A stretch of 64,000 nt of DNA from an uncultured Shimia sp. (GTDB lineage: Bacteria > Pseudomonadota > Alphaproteobacteria > Rhodobacterales > Rhodobacteraceae). The DNA is taken from assembly GCA_937897325.1 (NCBI GenBank), contig CALCOY010000015.1, positions 124,001-188,000 on the forward strand, read 5' to 3'. Of the stretch, positions 18,185-27,067 are shown piece after piece. Numbering within the stretch: position 1 is the stretch's first letter; each line of letters begins with the position of its first letter. Below the pieces are notes generated by a model. That model worked only from the letters and a program-made list of their open reading frames with translations, had not been told where the DNA came from and made no database searches. A program made the translations under genes and the position numbers.

Positions 18185-19321
18185 ATGAACCATTTTGCTG
18201 CCGCTTTTGCGGCTATTGGCTTGTCGGCTTTTGCGGCGACAGCACAGGATATTGAACTGCCGCGTCAGCTCTCCTGGACGGCATACGGGACCGGATCTGC
18301 GGGCTACAACCAATCGGTCGCGATTGGCGCAGCTCTGCAGGATGCTGCGGGCGTGAACCTGCGTGTTCTGCCTGGCAAGAACGACATTTCGCGGACCGAA
18401 CCACTGCGTCAGGGCCGTGTCCAATTTTCGGCCACGGGTGTTGGTGGTAGCTTCATGGCACAGGAAGGTGTGTTCGATTTCGGCGCGGAGAACTGGGGGC
18501 CGCAGCCAATCCGCGTGCTCATGGCCAACAATGGCGGCGCGATCAACCTGGCTGTTGGAGTTGCAGGTGATTTGGGGATCGAGACTTATGCAGATCTCAA
18601 AGGCAAGCGCGTGGCCTACATCGTTGGTGCACCCGCGCTCAATGTCAACACGGAGGCTTATCTTGCCTATGGCGGCCTGACCTGGGACGACGTAGAGCGT
18701 GTGGAATTCGGCGGTTTCGGCGCAAGCTGGACGGGTCTGATCGAAGGTCAGGTGGACGCGGCTTTTGCCTCGACCAATTCTGGCAAGGCTTATGAGGCCG
18801 AGGCAGGTCCGCGCGGTCTGTTCTGGCCGCCGATTGATCCTGGAAACGCCGAGGGGATCGCCGCCATGCAATCCATCGCGCCGTTCTTCCAGATAAACAA
18901 GGCCAAGGTGGGTGCCACGATTGACGGTACCGATGGCTATCAGGGCGCAGGCTACGCCTATCCGGTTCTGACGGCGATGGACAACACCGAGGAAGGCCTC
19001 GTCTACAACATGACGAAGGCGATGGTGGAGCTTTTCCCGCGATATGATGGCAAGGCGCCCGGCATCGGCGGCTGGTCCGTCGACCAGCAGAATATGCAGT
19101 GGGTCGTGCCGTATCATGCGGGTGCCATCCGATATTACACCGAGGCCGGTCTTTGGTCGGATGAGGCCCAAGCGCACAACGACAATCTCATTGCCCGGCA
19201 GGAGGCGCTGGTGGCCGCCTGGGAGGCACTTGAGGCTGAGAGCCCGGACAATTGGGAAGAGGCCTGGGGCGAAGCACGTCGCAAAGCCCTACAAGACGGC
19301 GGATTCCAGATCGTCTTCTGA
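18185..19321 (+). CDS. TAXI-family TRAP transporter substrate-binding protein
   Basis: 378 residues from the ATG at 18185, with GGGAGG nine bases upstream. It starts with a signal peptide (MNHFAAAFAAIGLSAFAATAQ) and shows the TAXI layout: SWTAYGTGSAGYNQ at the N-terminus and ADLKGKRVAYIVGAPALN in the middle. The periplasmic protein delivers a carboxylate, often glutamate or a dicarboxylate-like acid, to the fused membrane component encoded 77 bases downstream. The ligand is unknown; the neighbouring CoA ligase and ThDP enzyme suggest an organic acid. Confidence 0.9.
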   Translation: MNHFAAAFAAIGLSAFAATAQDIELPRQLSWTAYGTGSAGYNQSVAIGAALQDAAGVNLRVLPGKNDISRTEPLRQGRVQFSATGVGGSFMAQEGVFDFGAENWGPQPIRVLMANNGGAINLAVGVAGDLGIETYADLKGKRVAYIVGAPALNVNTEAYLAYGGLTWDDVERVEFGGFGASWTGLIEGQVDAAFASTNSGKAYEAEAGPRGLFWPPIDPGNAEGIAAMQSIAPFFQINKAKVGATIDGTDGYQGAGYAYPVLTAMDNTEEGLVYNMTKAMVELFPRYDGKAPGIGGWSVDQQNMQWVVPYHAGAIRYYTEAGLWSDEAQAHNDNLIARQEALVAAWEALEAESPDNWEEAWGEARRKALQDGGFQIVF

Positions 19322-19398
19322 TCCGGCGTCAGACTTGCGTGACCGGCCAGTGATCCTGCTGGCCGGTGATCTTTTGCGCCACAGGGCTGAGCCATCCC

Positions 19399-21387
19399 AT
19401 GATTGACCAAAGCCAGCAGACCCCCGCCGGGTTTGAAAAAACTGAAATCGACGGTGCCACCCCCTCCGAACGGCTTTCTGGCCCTGCCCGCTGGGTGGTC
19501 ATCATCGGCACGCTCGCTTCTCTTATGCTGGTCATCAACCAGCTTTTCAACCTGCAACTGGCCGGGGTTGTCCTGATCGAAGGGCGATACCTTTACCTGC
19601 TGGGCGGGCTTTTCCTCGGCCTCAGCTTTCTTATCTTCCAGATCGGCGGAGGCAAGGGTGCCCGTCCTTCGATCCTTGATTGGGTGCTTTTCGCCCTGTC
19701 CCTCGGCACAACCGGCTACCTTGCGGCGACGGCCCAGACGAACCTGTCCCAAGGTTGGGAATATGCCGCGCCTGTCATTGCACAATGGGTCTCGGTTGGC
19801 TTCTTCTTGCTCGTACTTGAGGCAACGCGCCGGGCGGGCGGCTGGATCCTATTCACGATCGTCACCCTATTTGCATTTTACCCGACATTCGCAGGATACG
19901 TGCCCGATCCTTTCTCGGGCTTTCAAAGCACGTTCCTGCAAACCGTTCCTTACCACATTTACTCCGCCGAAAGCTCTTTCGGCATCCCCATGAAGGCCTT
20001 TGGGGGCGTCGTCATTGGTTTCATCGTCTTCGGAGCCGTCCTGCAACGCACGGGCGGGGGTCAGTTTTTCAATGACCTCGCTCTCGGCCTTGTCGGCCAG
20101 TATCGCGGTGGCGCCGCCAAAGTCTCTATCTTCGGATCAGGCTTCATGGGGTCTATGTCCGGCAGTGTGATCTCCAATGTTCTCACCACCGGTTCCGTCT
20201 CCATTCCCGCCATGCGCAAAACTGGCTTCTCTGCCCGAACCGCCGCTGCGACAGAAGCTTGCGCCTCGACCGGAGGCGTGCTTATGCCGCCGATCATGGG
20301 GGCTACGGCTTTTGTCATGGCCTCGTTCCTGTCGCGCCCATACGTCGAGATCGCGCTGGCCGCGGCCATCCCTTCGATCCTGTTCTACTGGGGCCTCTTT
20401 ACCCAGATTGATGCCTATTCCGCCCGCCGAGGCCTTAAGGGCTTGCCAAAGCCCGACTTGCCGCGCATCCGCCAGGTCCTCCGCGATGGGTGGCCCTATG
20501 TGCTCGTCTTCGCGCTGCTGCTCTTCCTGATGATCGGTCTGCGTCGTGAGACATCTGCCCCGTTCTACGCCACGGCGCTTTTGCTGGTCGTCAACCAGAT
20601 CCGCGGCCAGCATCGCCTGGATCTTGCAAAGCTTGGCAACCTCGTCGTCGGCGTCGGCATGGGTCTGGCCGAATTGACCGCCATCCTGCTGGGCGTGGGT
20701 CTGATCGTCGGATCATTTTCAGCGACGGGCCTCGCGGGCACCTTGGTCAACGAACTCGTTTTTATGGCGGGTGATAGCACGCTTGTTCTGCTGTTGATGG
20801 GCGCTGTGACGGCGTTCATCTTTGGCATGGGTATGACCGTGACGGCCTGCTACATCTTTCTTGCGGTCGTTCTGGCCCCTGCGCTTGAGGCGGGCGGGCT
20901 CAACCAACTCGCCGTGCATCTTTTCATCCTGTATTGGGGCATGGTCAGCTTTATCACGCCACCGGTCGCAATTGGGGCCTTCGCGGCCTCGACAATGGCA
21001 GGCTCCAACCCGATCTCAACAGGTTTCGAAGCGATGCGGCTGGGCGGTGTGATCTACATCGCACCCTTCTTCTTTGTCCTCAACCCTGCGCTTGTCGGTC
21101 AGGCCCCTGCATGGGAAGTGGCTGTGGCGCTCAGTTGCGCGCTTCTTGGCGTCGCGATGATTTCTTCTGCGCTGCAGGGATATATCAGTCTTGTTGGACC
21201 GCTGAATGGCGCGGTTGGCCTGCCTCTGCGGATCCTCTTGTTCATCGGCGGCTTGCTGATCGCCAAACCCCAGACCGACCTGATCAACATCGGTTACGCG
21301 ACCTCACTGGTCCTGGGTTTGGCTTTCTGCGCGCTGCCCATGCTTGCTGCCTGGCGATCGTCGGCATCCGTGAAACAGACCGTATGA
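19399..21387 (+). CDS. TRAP transporter fused permease (4TM/12TM)
   Basis: 662 residues from the ATG at 19399. The N-terminal third holds the four-helix small-subunit part, and the rest is the large DctM-like subunit with the GSVISNVLTTGSVSIPAM and SFITPPVAIGAFA segments. Single-chain fused permeases are typical partners of TAXI binding proteins and use the sodium gradient. The stop overlaps the next ATG (ATGA at 21384), so the CoA ligase is translationally coupled to the transporter, linking uptake and activation. Confidence 0.92.
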   Translation: MIDQSQQTPAGFEKTEIDGATPSERLSGPARWVVIIGTLASLMLVINQLFNLQLAGVVLIEGRYLYLLGGLFLGLSFLIFQIGGGKGARPSILDWVLFALSLGTTGYLAATAQTNLSQGWEYAAPVIAQWVSVGFFLLVLEATRRAGGWILFTIVTLFAFYPTFAGYVPDPFSGFQSTFLQTVPYHIYSAESSFGIPMKAFGGVVIGFIVFGAVLQRTGGGQFFNDLALGLVGQYRGGAAKVSIFGSGFMGSMSGSVISNVLTTGSVSIPAMRKTGFSARTAAATEACASTGGVLMPPIMGATAFVMASFLSRPYVEIALAAAIPSILFYWGLFTQIDAYSARRGLKGLPKPDLPRIRQVLRDGWPYVLVFALLLFLMIGLRRETSAPFYATALLLVVNQIRGQHRLDLAKLGNLVVGVGMGLAELTAILLGVGLIVGSFSATGLAGTLVNELVFMAGDSTLVLLLMGAVTAFIFGMGMTVTACYIFLAVVLAPALEAGGLNQLAVHLFILYWGMVSFITPPVAIGAFAASTMAGSNPISTGFEAMRLGGVIYIAPFFFVLNPALVGQAPAWEVAVALSCALLGVAMISSALQGYISLVGPLNGAVGLPLRILLFIGGLLIAKPQTDLINIGYATSLVLGLAFCALPMLAAWRSSASVKQTV

Positions 21388-22967
21388 TCCCGATCGACCC
21401 GCCCAGTGGCGATGCCCCGCCAAAACGAACAATCGTGGATATGCTGCGCGATAATACGTCTGCTTACGAAGACCGCCCGGCCCTTGTTTGCAACGATCAG
21501 ACACTCACCTGGCAAGACTTCGGAACAGAAACAAACCGTGTTGCGAACCTGCTTATCTCTCTGGGCGTTAATAGGCGGGATTGTGTAGCCATTCTTGGCG
21601 CCAATTCGATAGCGTATGCTACCCTGTTCTGTGGCACCTTGCGGGCTGGAGCCTGTGTCACTCCGCTTTCAACCATGGCATCATCCGACGCGCTCAAGAA
21701 AATGCTGGAGGATTGCCGTGCCAAAGTGATCTTTGTCGATAGCCTCTATCGGCACCTGGTCGATTCATTCATGGATGACCTCCGGATTGTCCGCTTCGCC
21801 ATGGATTTCGACGATCCCGCCTATCTTGCCTTGCGCCCGGCGCTTGATCTGGCCGATACGCAAGACCCGTTAGTCCCCATCGACCTTAGAGATCCCTTCA
21901 ACCTGATCTATTCCTCGGGCACCACCGGCACGCCCAAGGGCATCTTGCACGATCACTGGATGCGCGCCGCGCAGATGGAGCGTGTGACGCCGAACGGCTA
22001 TGACGACAACGCCCGAACGCTGCTGTCGACACCGCTTTATTCGAACACCACGATTGTATCCTTTCTGCCCACGCTGGTAGGTGGATCGACCGTGCATCTG
22101 ATGCCGAAATTCAACGCACGCGGGTATCTGGAAATCGTCCAGAAGGAGCGTATCACGCACACGATGCTCGTCCCTGTCCAGTACAAGCGCATCATGGATG
22201 TGCCGGATTTCGACCGCTTCGATCTGACCTCCATGCGCATCAAATTTTCGACCTCTGCCCCTTTGCGCGCTGACGTCAAGTCGGACGTGCTCAAACGCTT
22301 TCCGGGCAAGTTGATTGAGTATTACGGTCTCACAGAAGGCGGGGGTGTCACAGTCCTCGTCGCCGACGAATACGTCGAGAAGCTGCATACAGTCGGCCGG
22401 CCCGCCCCCGGAAATGCAATCTGCTTGATCGGCCCGGACGACCGCGAAGTCGCGCAAGGCGAAGTGGGTGAGATCTGCGGCCGCGGCCCCACTATGATGG
22501 CAGGTTACTTCGGTCGCGATGACCTGACCGAGGATTACATCTGGCGCGATGAAAAGGGCCAGATCTATTTTCGCTCGGGTGATATGGGCCGGTTCGACGA
22601 AGACGGTTTTCTGATCCTGTCTGATCGGAAGAAAGACATGATCATTTCAGGCGGGCTCAACATCTATGCGGACGATCTGGAACAGGCCTTGCTCTCTGAC
22701 CCGGATGTCGAGGATGCCGCTGTGATCGGTGTGCCTTCGGAAGATTGGGGCGAGACACCCTATGCCCTTGTCGTGCTGCGGCAGGGGTCGGTGCGCAGTA
22801 CCGCGCAGATCCAAGAGGCCGCAAACAGGAAACTCGGCAAAAGCCAGCGTCTTTCAGGGGTCGAAATTCGACAAAACCTCCCGCGCAGTCCGATTGGAAA
22901 AATTCTGAAGCGCGAGTTGCGTGCGCCGTTCTGGTCGGTTGCAAACACCGATAAAATACCGACGTAA
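21384..22967 (+). CDS. AMP-forming acyl-CoA synthetase
   Basis: 527 residues. The reading frame is open far upstream into the permease gene, but the coupled ATG at 21384 is the supported start. Motifs of class I adenylate-forming enzymes are intact: the P-loop YSSGTTGTPKG near residue 177, YYGLTEGGG, DRKKDMIISGG, and the catalytic Lys in SPIGKILKR at the C-terminus. It would activate an acid with ATP and CoA. Similar enzymes act on crotonobetaine, short-chain or aromatic acids. Its place in a TRAP operon suggests the acid imported by that transporter. Confidence 0.88.
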   Translation: MIPIDPPSGDAPPKRTIVDMLRDNTSAYEDRPALVCNDQTLTWQDFGTETNRVANLLISLGVNRRDCVAILGANSIAYATLFCGTLRAGACVTPLSTMASSDALKKMLEDCRAKVIFVDSLYRHLVDSFMDDLRIVRFAMDFDDPAYLALRPALDLADTQDPLVPIDLRDPFNLIYSSGTTGTPKGILHDHWMRAAQMERVTPNGYDDNARTLLSTPLYSNTTIVSFLPTLVGGSTVHLMPKFNARGYLEIVQKERITHTMLVPVQYKRIMDVPDFDRFDLTSMRIKFSTSAPLRADVKSDVLKRFPGKLIEYYGLTEGGGVTVLVADEYVEKLHTVGRPAPGNAICLIGPDDREVAQGEVGEICGRGPTMMAGYFGRDDLTEDYIWRDEKGQIYFRSGDMGRFDEDGFLILSDRKKDMIISGGLNIYADDLEQALLSDPDVEDAAVIGVPSEDWGETPYALVVLRQGSVRSTAQIQEAANRKLGKSQRLSGVEIRQNLPRSPIGKILKRELRAPFWSVANTDKIPT

Positions 22968-23018
22968 TACCGACGCGATACAGACTGCATATTCGGGCCG
23001 TTCAAAGGGGATAGAACC

Positions 23019-24581
23019 GTGAAAGATACCACCGATATGAACGGGGCCGAAAGCCTTGTCCGCACCCTTCTGGCCTGCGATGTGAACGTCTGTTTCACCA
23101 ATCCGGGCACATCGGAAATGCACTTTGTCGCCGCCCTTGATCATGTGCCGGGGATGCGCTGTGTTCTGGCTCTGCATGAAACGGTAGCGACGGGCGCCGC
23201 CGACGGATACTACCGGATGTCGCGTAAACCGGCCTGCACGCTGCTACATCTTGGGCCAGGTCTCGCGAACGGGCTGTCGAATCTGCACAACGCCAAGAAG
23301 GCAGGATCGGGTGTCGTGAACATTGTGGGCGAACACGCCCCAACCCATGTGGAACTTGACGCACCGCTGACCTCCGACATCGAAGGCATTGCGCGGCCAG
23401 TATCGCATTGGGTCCACACATCCCACGATGTGGGCGATCTGGGCACAGATGCCGCTCGCGCTGTTCAGGCATCTGTATCAGCGCCCGGTCAGATCGCAAC
23501 GCTGATGCTGCCATCCGAAACAGCCTGGACCGAAGGGGGGCTGGTCGCAGGTGCGCTGCCCGCCCCTGATTTTGCTCCATTTGCTCAAGAAGTGCTGGAC
23601 GAGGCCACTAGGGCGCTGGGTGGGCCAGACAGTCTTCTTTTGCTGGGCGGGCAAGCGCTGACGGAGGAAAACCTTCTGACAGCGGGTCGGATTGCGGCAC
23701 AAACGGGATGCGTCTTGCTGTCGGAATGGTCCAATGCCCGGATGGAGCGGGGAGCGGGCCGGGTGAGTGTTGGCCGCGTGCCTTACCCAATTGATCAAGC
23801 ACTGGACGTCCTGAAACCCTTCAAGCGGATCGTTCTGGTTGGTGCCCGCGCGCCTATCGGTTTTTTTGCCTATCCCGGCAAACCTGCCGTTCTTACGGCA
23901 GAAGGGGCCGAGATCACTAAACTGGCCGGAGCTGACGCAGATTTGACCGGAGCCCTTGATGCGTTGGCAAAGGCGGCAGGCGCCACCGAAACACCACCCG
24001 CCCATATCGCAGAACGCAAAGTTCCCGAACGGCCATCCGGACCGCTTTCTCCGGACAGTATTGCAGATCTGATTGGACGGGCCATCCCTGAAGATGCAAT
24101 CGTCGTCGACGAGTCCATTACCACAGGCCGTGCATTTTCGCCTGCGACCAAGGGTGCCCCAAAGCATACGTGGTTGAACAATTGTGGCGGGTCCATCGGC
24201 TACGGAATGCCCACAGCGATCGGTGCAGCCATCGCGTGCCCGGAGCGCAAGGTGCTGGGTCTGCTTGGTGACGGAAGCGCGATGTACAGCCAGCAGGCGC
24301 TTTGGACCATGGCGCGCGAAGCGCTCGATATTACCGTGCTGATCTTTGCCAACCGCAGCTACAGCATATTGCGCGGGGAGTTGACGAATGTCGGGGTAAG
24401 TAACCCCGGTCCACGCGCCATCGACATGCTGTCGCTTGACCGACCGGACCTCGATTGGGTGCAAATGGCGGGGTCAATGGGGGTGGAGGCCTGCAAGGCC
24501 GCCGATTGCGACGCTTTGGAAGCAGCACTCGAAACGGGCCTTGGCAGCGATAAACCCTACCTGATCGAGGTGCTTTTCTAG
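23019..24581 (+). CDS. Thiamine-diphosphate-dependent enzyme (acetolactate synthase large subunit-like)
   Basis: 520 residues. A GTG at 23019 is chosen because AAAGGGG lies nine bases upstream; an ATG at 23037 has no such site. The catalytic Glu of the pyrimidine domain is in LHETVATGAADGY (near residue 50). The ThDP/Mg motif runs from GDGSAMYSQQ to the Asn of ANRSYS. It resembles the acetolactate synthase / benzoylformate decarboxylase group; no small regulatory subunit is nearby. With the CoA ligase upstream it may decarboxylate a 2-oxo acid or acyl-CoA. The substrate is unknown. Confidence 0.85.
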   Translation: MKDTTDMNGAESLVRTLLACDVNVCFTNPGTSEMHFVAALDHVPGMRCVLALHETVATGAADGYYRMSRKPACTLLHLGPGLANGLSNLHNAKKAGSGVVNIVGEHAPTHVELDAPLTSDIEGIARPVSHWVHTSHDVGDLGTDAARAVQASVSAPGQIATLMLPSETAWTEGGLVAGALPAPDFAPFAQEVLDEATRALGGPDSLLLLGGQALTEENLLTAGRIAAQTGCVLLSEWSNARMERGAGRVSVGRVPYPIDQALDVLKPFKRIVLVGARAPIGFFAYPGKPAVLTAEGAEITKLAGADADLTGALDALAKAAGATETPPAHIAERKVPERPSGPLSPDSIADLIGRAIPEDAIVVDESITTGRAFSPATKGAPKHTWLNNCGGSIGYGMPTAIGAAIACPERKVLGLLGDGSAMYSQQALWTMAREALDITVLIFANRSYSILRGELTNVGVSNPGPRAIDMLSLDRPDLDWVQMAGSMGVEACKAADCDALEAALETGLGSDKPYLIEVLF

Positions 24582-24589
24582 GCCTGACG

Positions 24590-24868
24590 TCACTTGGCCT
24601 GCACCATCTGGTAGCGGCTCAGCAGCGTATGCGGTACTTCGTGGCCGTGTTTTTCAAGCGTGCGCATCGCGAAACGAAGATCCTCCATGGCCTGGCATCG
24701 CCAGGCCGCATGGGCCATTAGTGTCAATGCATCCGGATTGGTTTCATCAACCCATAAAGCTAGGTGCAAAATTCGAAGCGCTGTATCGTATCGGCCAAAA
24801 TGAACTTGTCCCGCTGCGATCTTGCACAAAAGTGCGGTGTCTTCTTCGGAGAAAGAATTCTGTTCCAT
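24590..24868 (-). CDS. Small TPR protein, probable type III secretion chaperone (SctG/SctY-like)
   Basis: 92 residues forming two or three TPR-like helical pairs (GRYDTALRILHLALWVDETN and the following LTLMAHAAW helix). Size, helical repeats and position at the end of the leftward T3SS arm fit the needle/export chaperones of the YscG or YscY type. The exact family was not recognised. It is four bases from the next gene upstream, so co-transcribed with it. Confidence 0.55.
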   Translation of the reverse strand: MEQNSFSEEDTALLCKIAAGQVHFGRYDTALRILHLALWVDETNPDALTLMAHAAWRCQAMEDLRFAMRTLEKHGHEVPHTLLSRYQMVQAK

Positions 24869-24872
24869 AGGT

Positions 24873-25262
24873 CTACGCTTCTGCTTCGCTTTGCAGAACG
24901 ATCAGGTGTTCATACATCCGCGCCATCCGGGACAATGCCGCGAGGCCATCTTGTGCCGCAACGTTGCCCGATGCCTCCACGGGGGCCTCAAGCCGATAGG
25001 CCAGCTCCGAGACGGCGAATGCAAATTCCGCAGTCTCGGTTCCAGCAATTTGCGCAACGTCTTTGGCAATGATGCGTCTCAATTCGGAAGGGTTCGCTTC
25101 GGCTTCGGGGTTTAGACGCAATGCGGGGGGCCGCCGGGTAACGGTCGACCTCGCCTCCGCCTGTCCGGTCGATTTCGGCGCGGGGGCAAAAATGAAACTA
25201 TCTGACATCTCCGGGAAGATGCCCGGCGTGACGGGGGGTGTCGGTCGTTCGGTGGTGCGCAT
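24873..25262 (-). CDS. Hypothetical protein of the type III secretion locus
   Basis: 129 residues. The first 60 are Pro/Ser-rich and probably disordered; the last 65 (PSELRRIIAKDVAQIAGT onward) look like two or three amphipathic helices. It sits between sctD and the small TPR gene. In other systems such a pair can be an export component and its chaperone (YscX/YscY) or a needle chaperone pair (YscE/YscG). That is inference from order and size only; no motif settles it. Confidence 0.5.
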   Translation of the reverse strand: MRTTERPTPPVTPGIFPEMSDSFIFAPAPKSTGQAEARSTVTRRPPALRLNPEAEANPSELRRIIAKDVAQIAGTETAEFAFAVSELAYRLEAPVEASGNVAAQDGLAALSRMARMYEHLIVLQSEAEA

Positions 25263-25277
25263 CAGAATCGGCCTTGC

Positions 25278-26243
25278 TTAAAACGTGACATTGATCGTTT
25301 CTGTCCCGCGTCGCAGGCGCAGCATGTCGTGCGTGATCTCTTCCACGATCCAGTCCCCCGCGACACGGTCCCCGGTATGGGCAAAGGATTTGTTCGCGAA
25401 GACGACCTTGGGTGTGCTACCCAGCGTTACTGCGGCAATCGGGGGCAAATCGGTCAGTGCGGCCGTCTCGGACACATCTGCGAGGATGACGGCGCCACCC
25501 GCCGACTGATCCAGATCTTGTCGAAGCGCGCGCCAGGTTCGCATCTGTTCGGGCGGAACCTGGCCGCTGATCCGGATCATCCCGGCAGAGGGTGCCGAGA
25601 CGGTCAGATAACTATCCAGGCCGGCCTGATTGATCATCGCTTGCGCGTTTTGCGGTATGTCCACATTTGCAGGCGCGGGGTCAGATGCAAGCGACACATT
25701 GGCCTGCGAGACGGGCATCACGATGTCAGGTGTTTCGGGTTGATGGCTCAGGTAGGTCTGACCGCCAAGCGCCGTCAAACCCATCGCAATCAGCACGCCA
25801 AGCGCAATTTGTTCCTTGATATCAGGGGTTTGAGAGCTTGGTGCCTCGACAGGAGCGAACCGAATGTAGATGCCGTTGATGCCAATCTCACACGGCAAAC
25901 GTTCAGTGACCGTACTGCTATCGTCAGCAATCGGTTTTCCATTCAGCGTCACATCTTCTCGCGAAGTTCGCAGCGACAGAAGTGGCCCGAGAAGGGATCG
26001 TCTGCAGGTCACATGTAGGGTCGAGCCCAACACCTCGTCATCAACAAGCATGATGTCATTGCTCGAATCGGGCCCGATCACCAAAGCGTCAGCCTTGAGC
26101 TCTGCAGCTGATCCATGATGCAGGCCGTTCATCACCTCTACATGCACGACGATCTCATGCGCCGATCGGGGCAGCACAAGGTCTTTCAAATCACGCCACC
26201 GGGTTTCGGCGAAACTGCGATACGTTGCGATATCCAATTCCAT
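25278..26243 (-). CDS. sctD: Type III secretion inner-membrane ring protein SctD
   Basis: 321 residues. An N-terminal cytoplasmic FHA-like domain (VIGPDSSNDIMLVDDEVLGSTLHV, residues 52-75) is followed by one membrane helix near 150-168 (IALGVLIAMGLTALGG). The periplasmic part has ring-building-motif features and ends TINVTF. This matches SctD (YscD/PrgH class), which with SctJ forms the inner-membrane ring of the injectisome. At 321 residues it is shorter than YscD (about 420), implying fewer periplasmic ring domains. It lies 22 bases downstream of the sctI-like gene. Confidence 0.8.
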   Translation of the reverse strand: MELDIATYRSFAETRWRDLKDLVLPRSAHEIVVHVEVMNGLHHGSAAELKADALVIGPDSSNDIMLVDDEVLGSTLHVTCRRSLLGPLLSLRTSREDVTLNGKPIADDSSTVTERLPCEIGINGIYIRFAPVEAPSSQTPDIKEQIALGVLIAMGLTALGGQTYLSHQPETPDIVMPVSQANVSLASDPAPANVDIPQNAQAMINQAGLDSYLTVSAPSAGMIRISGQVPPEQMRTWRALRQDLDQSAGGAVILADVSETAALTDLPPIAAVTLGSTPKVVFANKSFAHTGDRVAGDWIVEEITHDMLRLRRGTETINVTF

Positions 26244-26265
26244 GAGGATCGCCCCTTCTTGTTGA

Positions 26266-26643
26266 TCACTGCGCTTTCAATAGCGTTTCGATGTCGCGCC
26301 CTGTGCGTTTTGCCATGTTCCAGGCGACCTGATAGACCGTTACTTCGTTGTAGAGAGAACTCATCTTGGTAATGAAATGGTCTGACAGCGCTTCTGGTTT
26401 ATCGGGGGCCTGCGTGCCCGAGATGTAGGGATTTCCTCCTGCTTCCCGCAGGATTTCGCCCTTTAGCTGTGCGTCTTTCTCGGCTTTGCCGGGATAGGCC
26501 GTCACGCTGGCGAAGGCGGTTTCGGACATATCGGCCAGAAGGTTGGTGCGATGCAGGTCGGATGTCGTCTGAGATGAGACATCGTCAATCGCGGCCTGCT
26601 GTGGGGTCAGGTCGGCTGAGACTGCGCCGATTGAACCGGTCAT
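26266..26643 (-). CDS. sctI: Type III secretion inner-rod protein, SctI-like
   Basis: 125 residues. The C-terminal 40 residues form one long amphipathic helix, from SDHFITKMSSLYNEVTVYQV to RDIETLLKAQ, matching the family ending in which a polymerising helix closes with a TLLK-x-Q type tail. The N-terminal part is polar and low in structure. SctI forms the adaptor between the export gate and the needle. Length and position beside sctD support the call; sequence similarity to characterised SctI is weak. Confidence 0.6.
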   Translation of the reverse strand: MTGSIGAVSADLTPQQAAIDDVSSQTTSDLHRTNLLADMSETAFASVTAYPGKAEKDAQLKGEILREAGGNPYISGTQAPDKPEALSDHFITKMSSLYNEVTVYQVAWNMAKRTGRDIETLLKAQ

Positions 26644-26684
26644 GGTCTATCCTTTCCGAGATGTCTGGGGAAAACGGCGCGATA

Positions 26685-26828
26685 TCACTCTTCGCCCTCA
26701 CGGCTTTCTTCCATCATGTCCATGAATGGGCCGAAGATCATCATCATCATCATCGCCTGCTCCATCATCTCTTGTTCATTGGTTGGAGTGGGCGCTTGGT
26801 CGGTTGCGCTTTGGATTGACTCGCTCAT
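26685..26828 (-). CDS. 47-residue methionine-rich protein, first gene of the leftward T3SS arm
   Basis: The ATG at 26828 has an AAAGGAG site eight bases upstream, far better than the longer frame from 26942. The product has a polar N-terminus and then a striking MMEQAMMMMMIFGPFMDMM segment, ending in acidic residues. Nine of its last 28 residues are Met. No needle (SctF) family signature is present, but its size and first position in an sctI-sctD operon make it one of two candidates for the missing needle or rod-like subunit. Confidence 0.5.
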   Translation of the reverse strand: MSESIQSATDQAPTPTNEQEMMEQAMMMMMIFGPFMDMMEESREGEE

Positions 26829-26901
26829 TGGTTTGTCTCCTTTCGGACAAGTGTTCGAAGACATTGGTATCAGGGCAAAGGGCGCAGGGCGTATCGGTCC
26901 G

Positions 26902-26924
26902 CCTACGTAGCCGTCTGCGTAGGC
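26902..26924. promoter_or_regulatory. T3SS intergenic palindrome, site 1
   Basis: CCTACGTAG at 26902-26910 holds the perfect palindrome CTACGTAG, and TGCGTAGGC follows at 26916-26924. GCCTACG (26901-26907) and CGTAGGC (26918-26924) are also inverted copies of each other. The site lies 74-96 bases before the leftward start (26828) and about 145 before the nolW start. Related sequences occur at three other intergenic points of the locus. Confidence 0.45.
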
Positions 26925-27009
26925 ACAGCGGTTTTTCTCCATAGTACCGGATTCATTGGGCGGACGTACCGGGTGTGACGGCAGGCTTTACCGATGTCAG
27001 TCGGTCGGG

Positions 27010-27055
27010 TTGTGCCCCTAGTTTGGCATCAACGGCACAAACTGCCGACCAAACT
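27010..27055 (+). promoter_or_regulatory. Interleaved inverted repeats (pseudoknot-like) in the nolW leader
   Basis: TTGTGCC (27010-27016) is complementary to GGCACAA (27034-27040), and AGTTTGG (27020-27026) to CCAAACT (27049-27055). The order A-B-A'-B' is that of an H-type pseudoknot with loops of 3, 7 and 8 bases. The last arm ends one base before GGAG (27057-27060), the ribosome site of the GTG start at 27068, so folding could affect initiation. RNA folding has not been computed. Confidence 0.4.
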
Positions 27056-27067
27056 CGGAGACGCCAA

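Noticed and set aside
17794-18186. 130-codon leftward frame across the TRAP operon promoter
   Set aside because: It overlaps the kinase start and the promoter, has no ribosome site and no protein-like composition.
18152-19177. 341-codon leftward frame opposite the TAXI binding protein
   Set aside because: Antisense shadow of a gene with a signal peptide, ribosome site and family motifs.
20934-21383. N-terminal extension of the acyl-CoA ligase reading frame into the permease gene
   Set aside because: The permease frame is conserved there, and the ATGA-coupled ATG at 21384 opens directly into the ligase domain.
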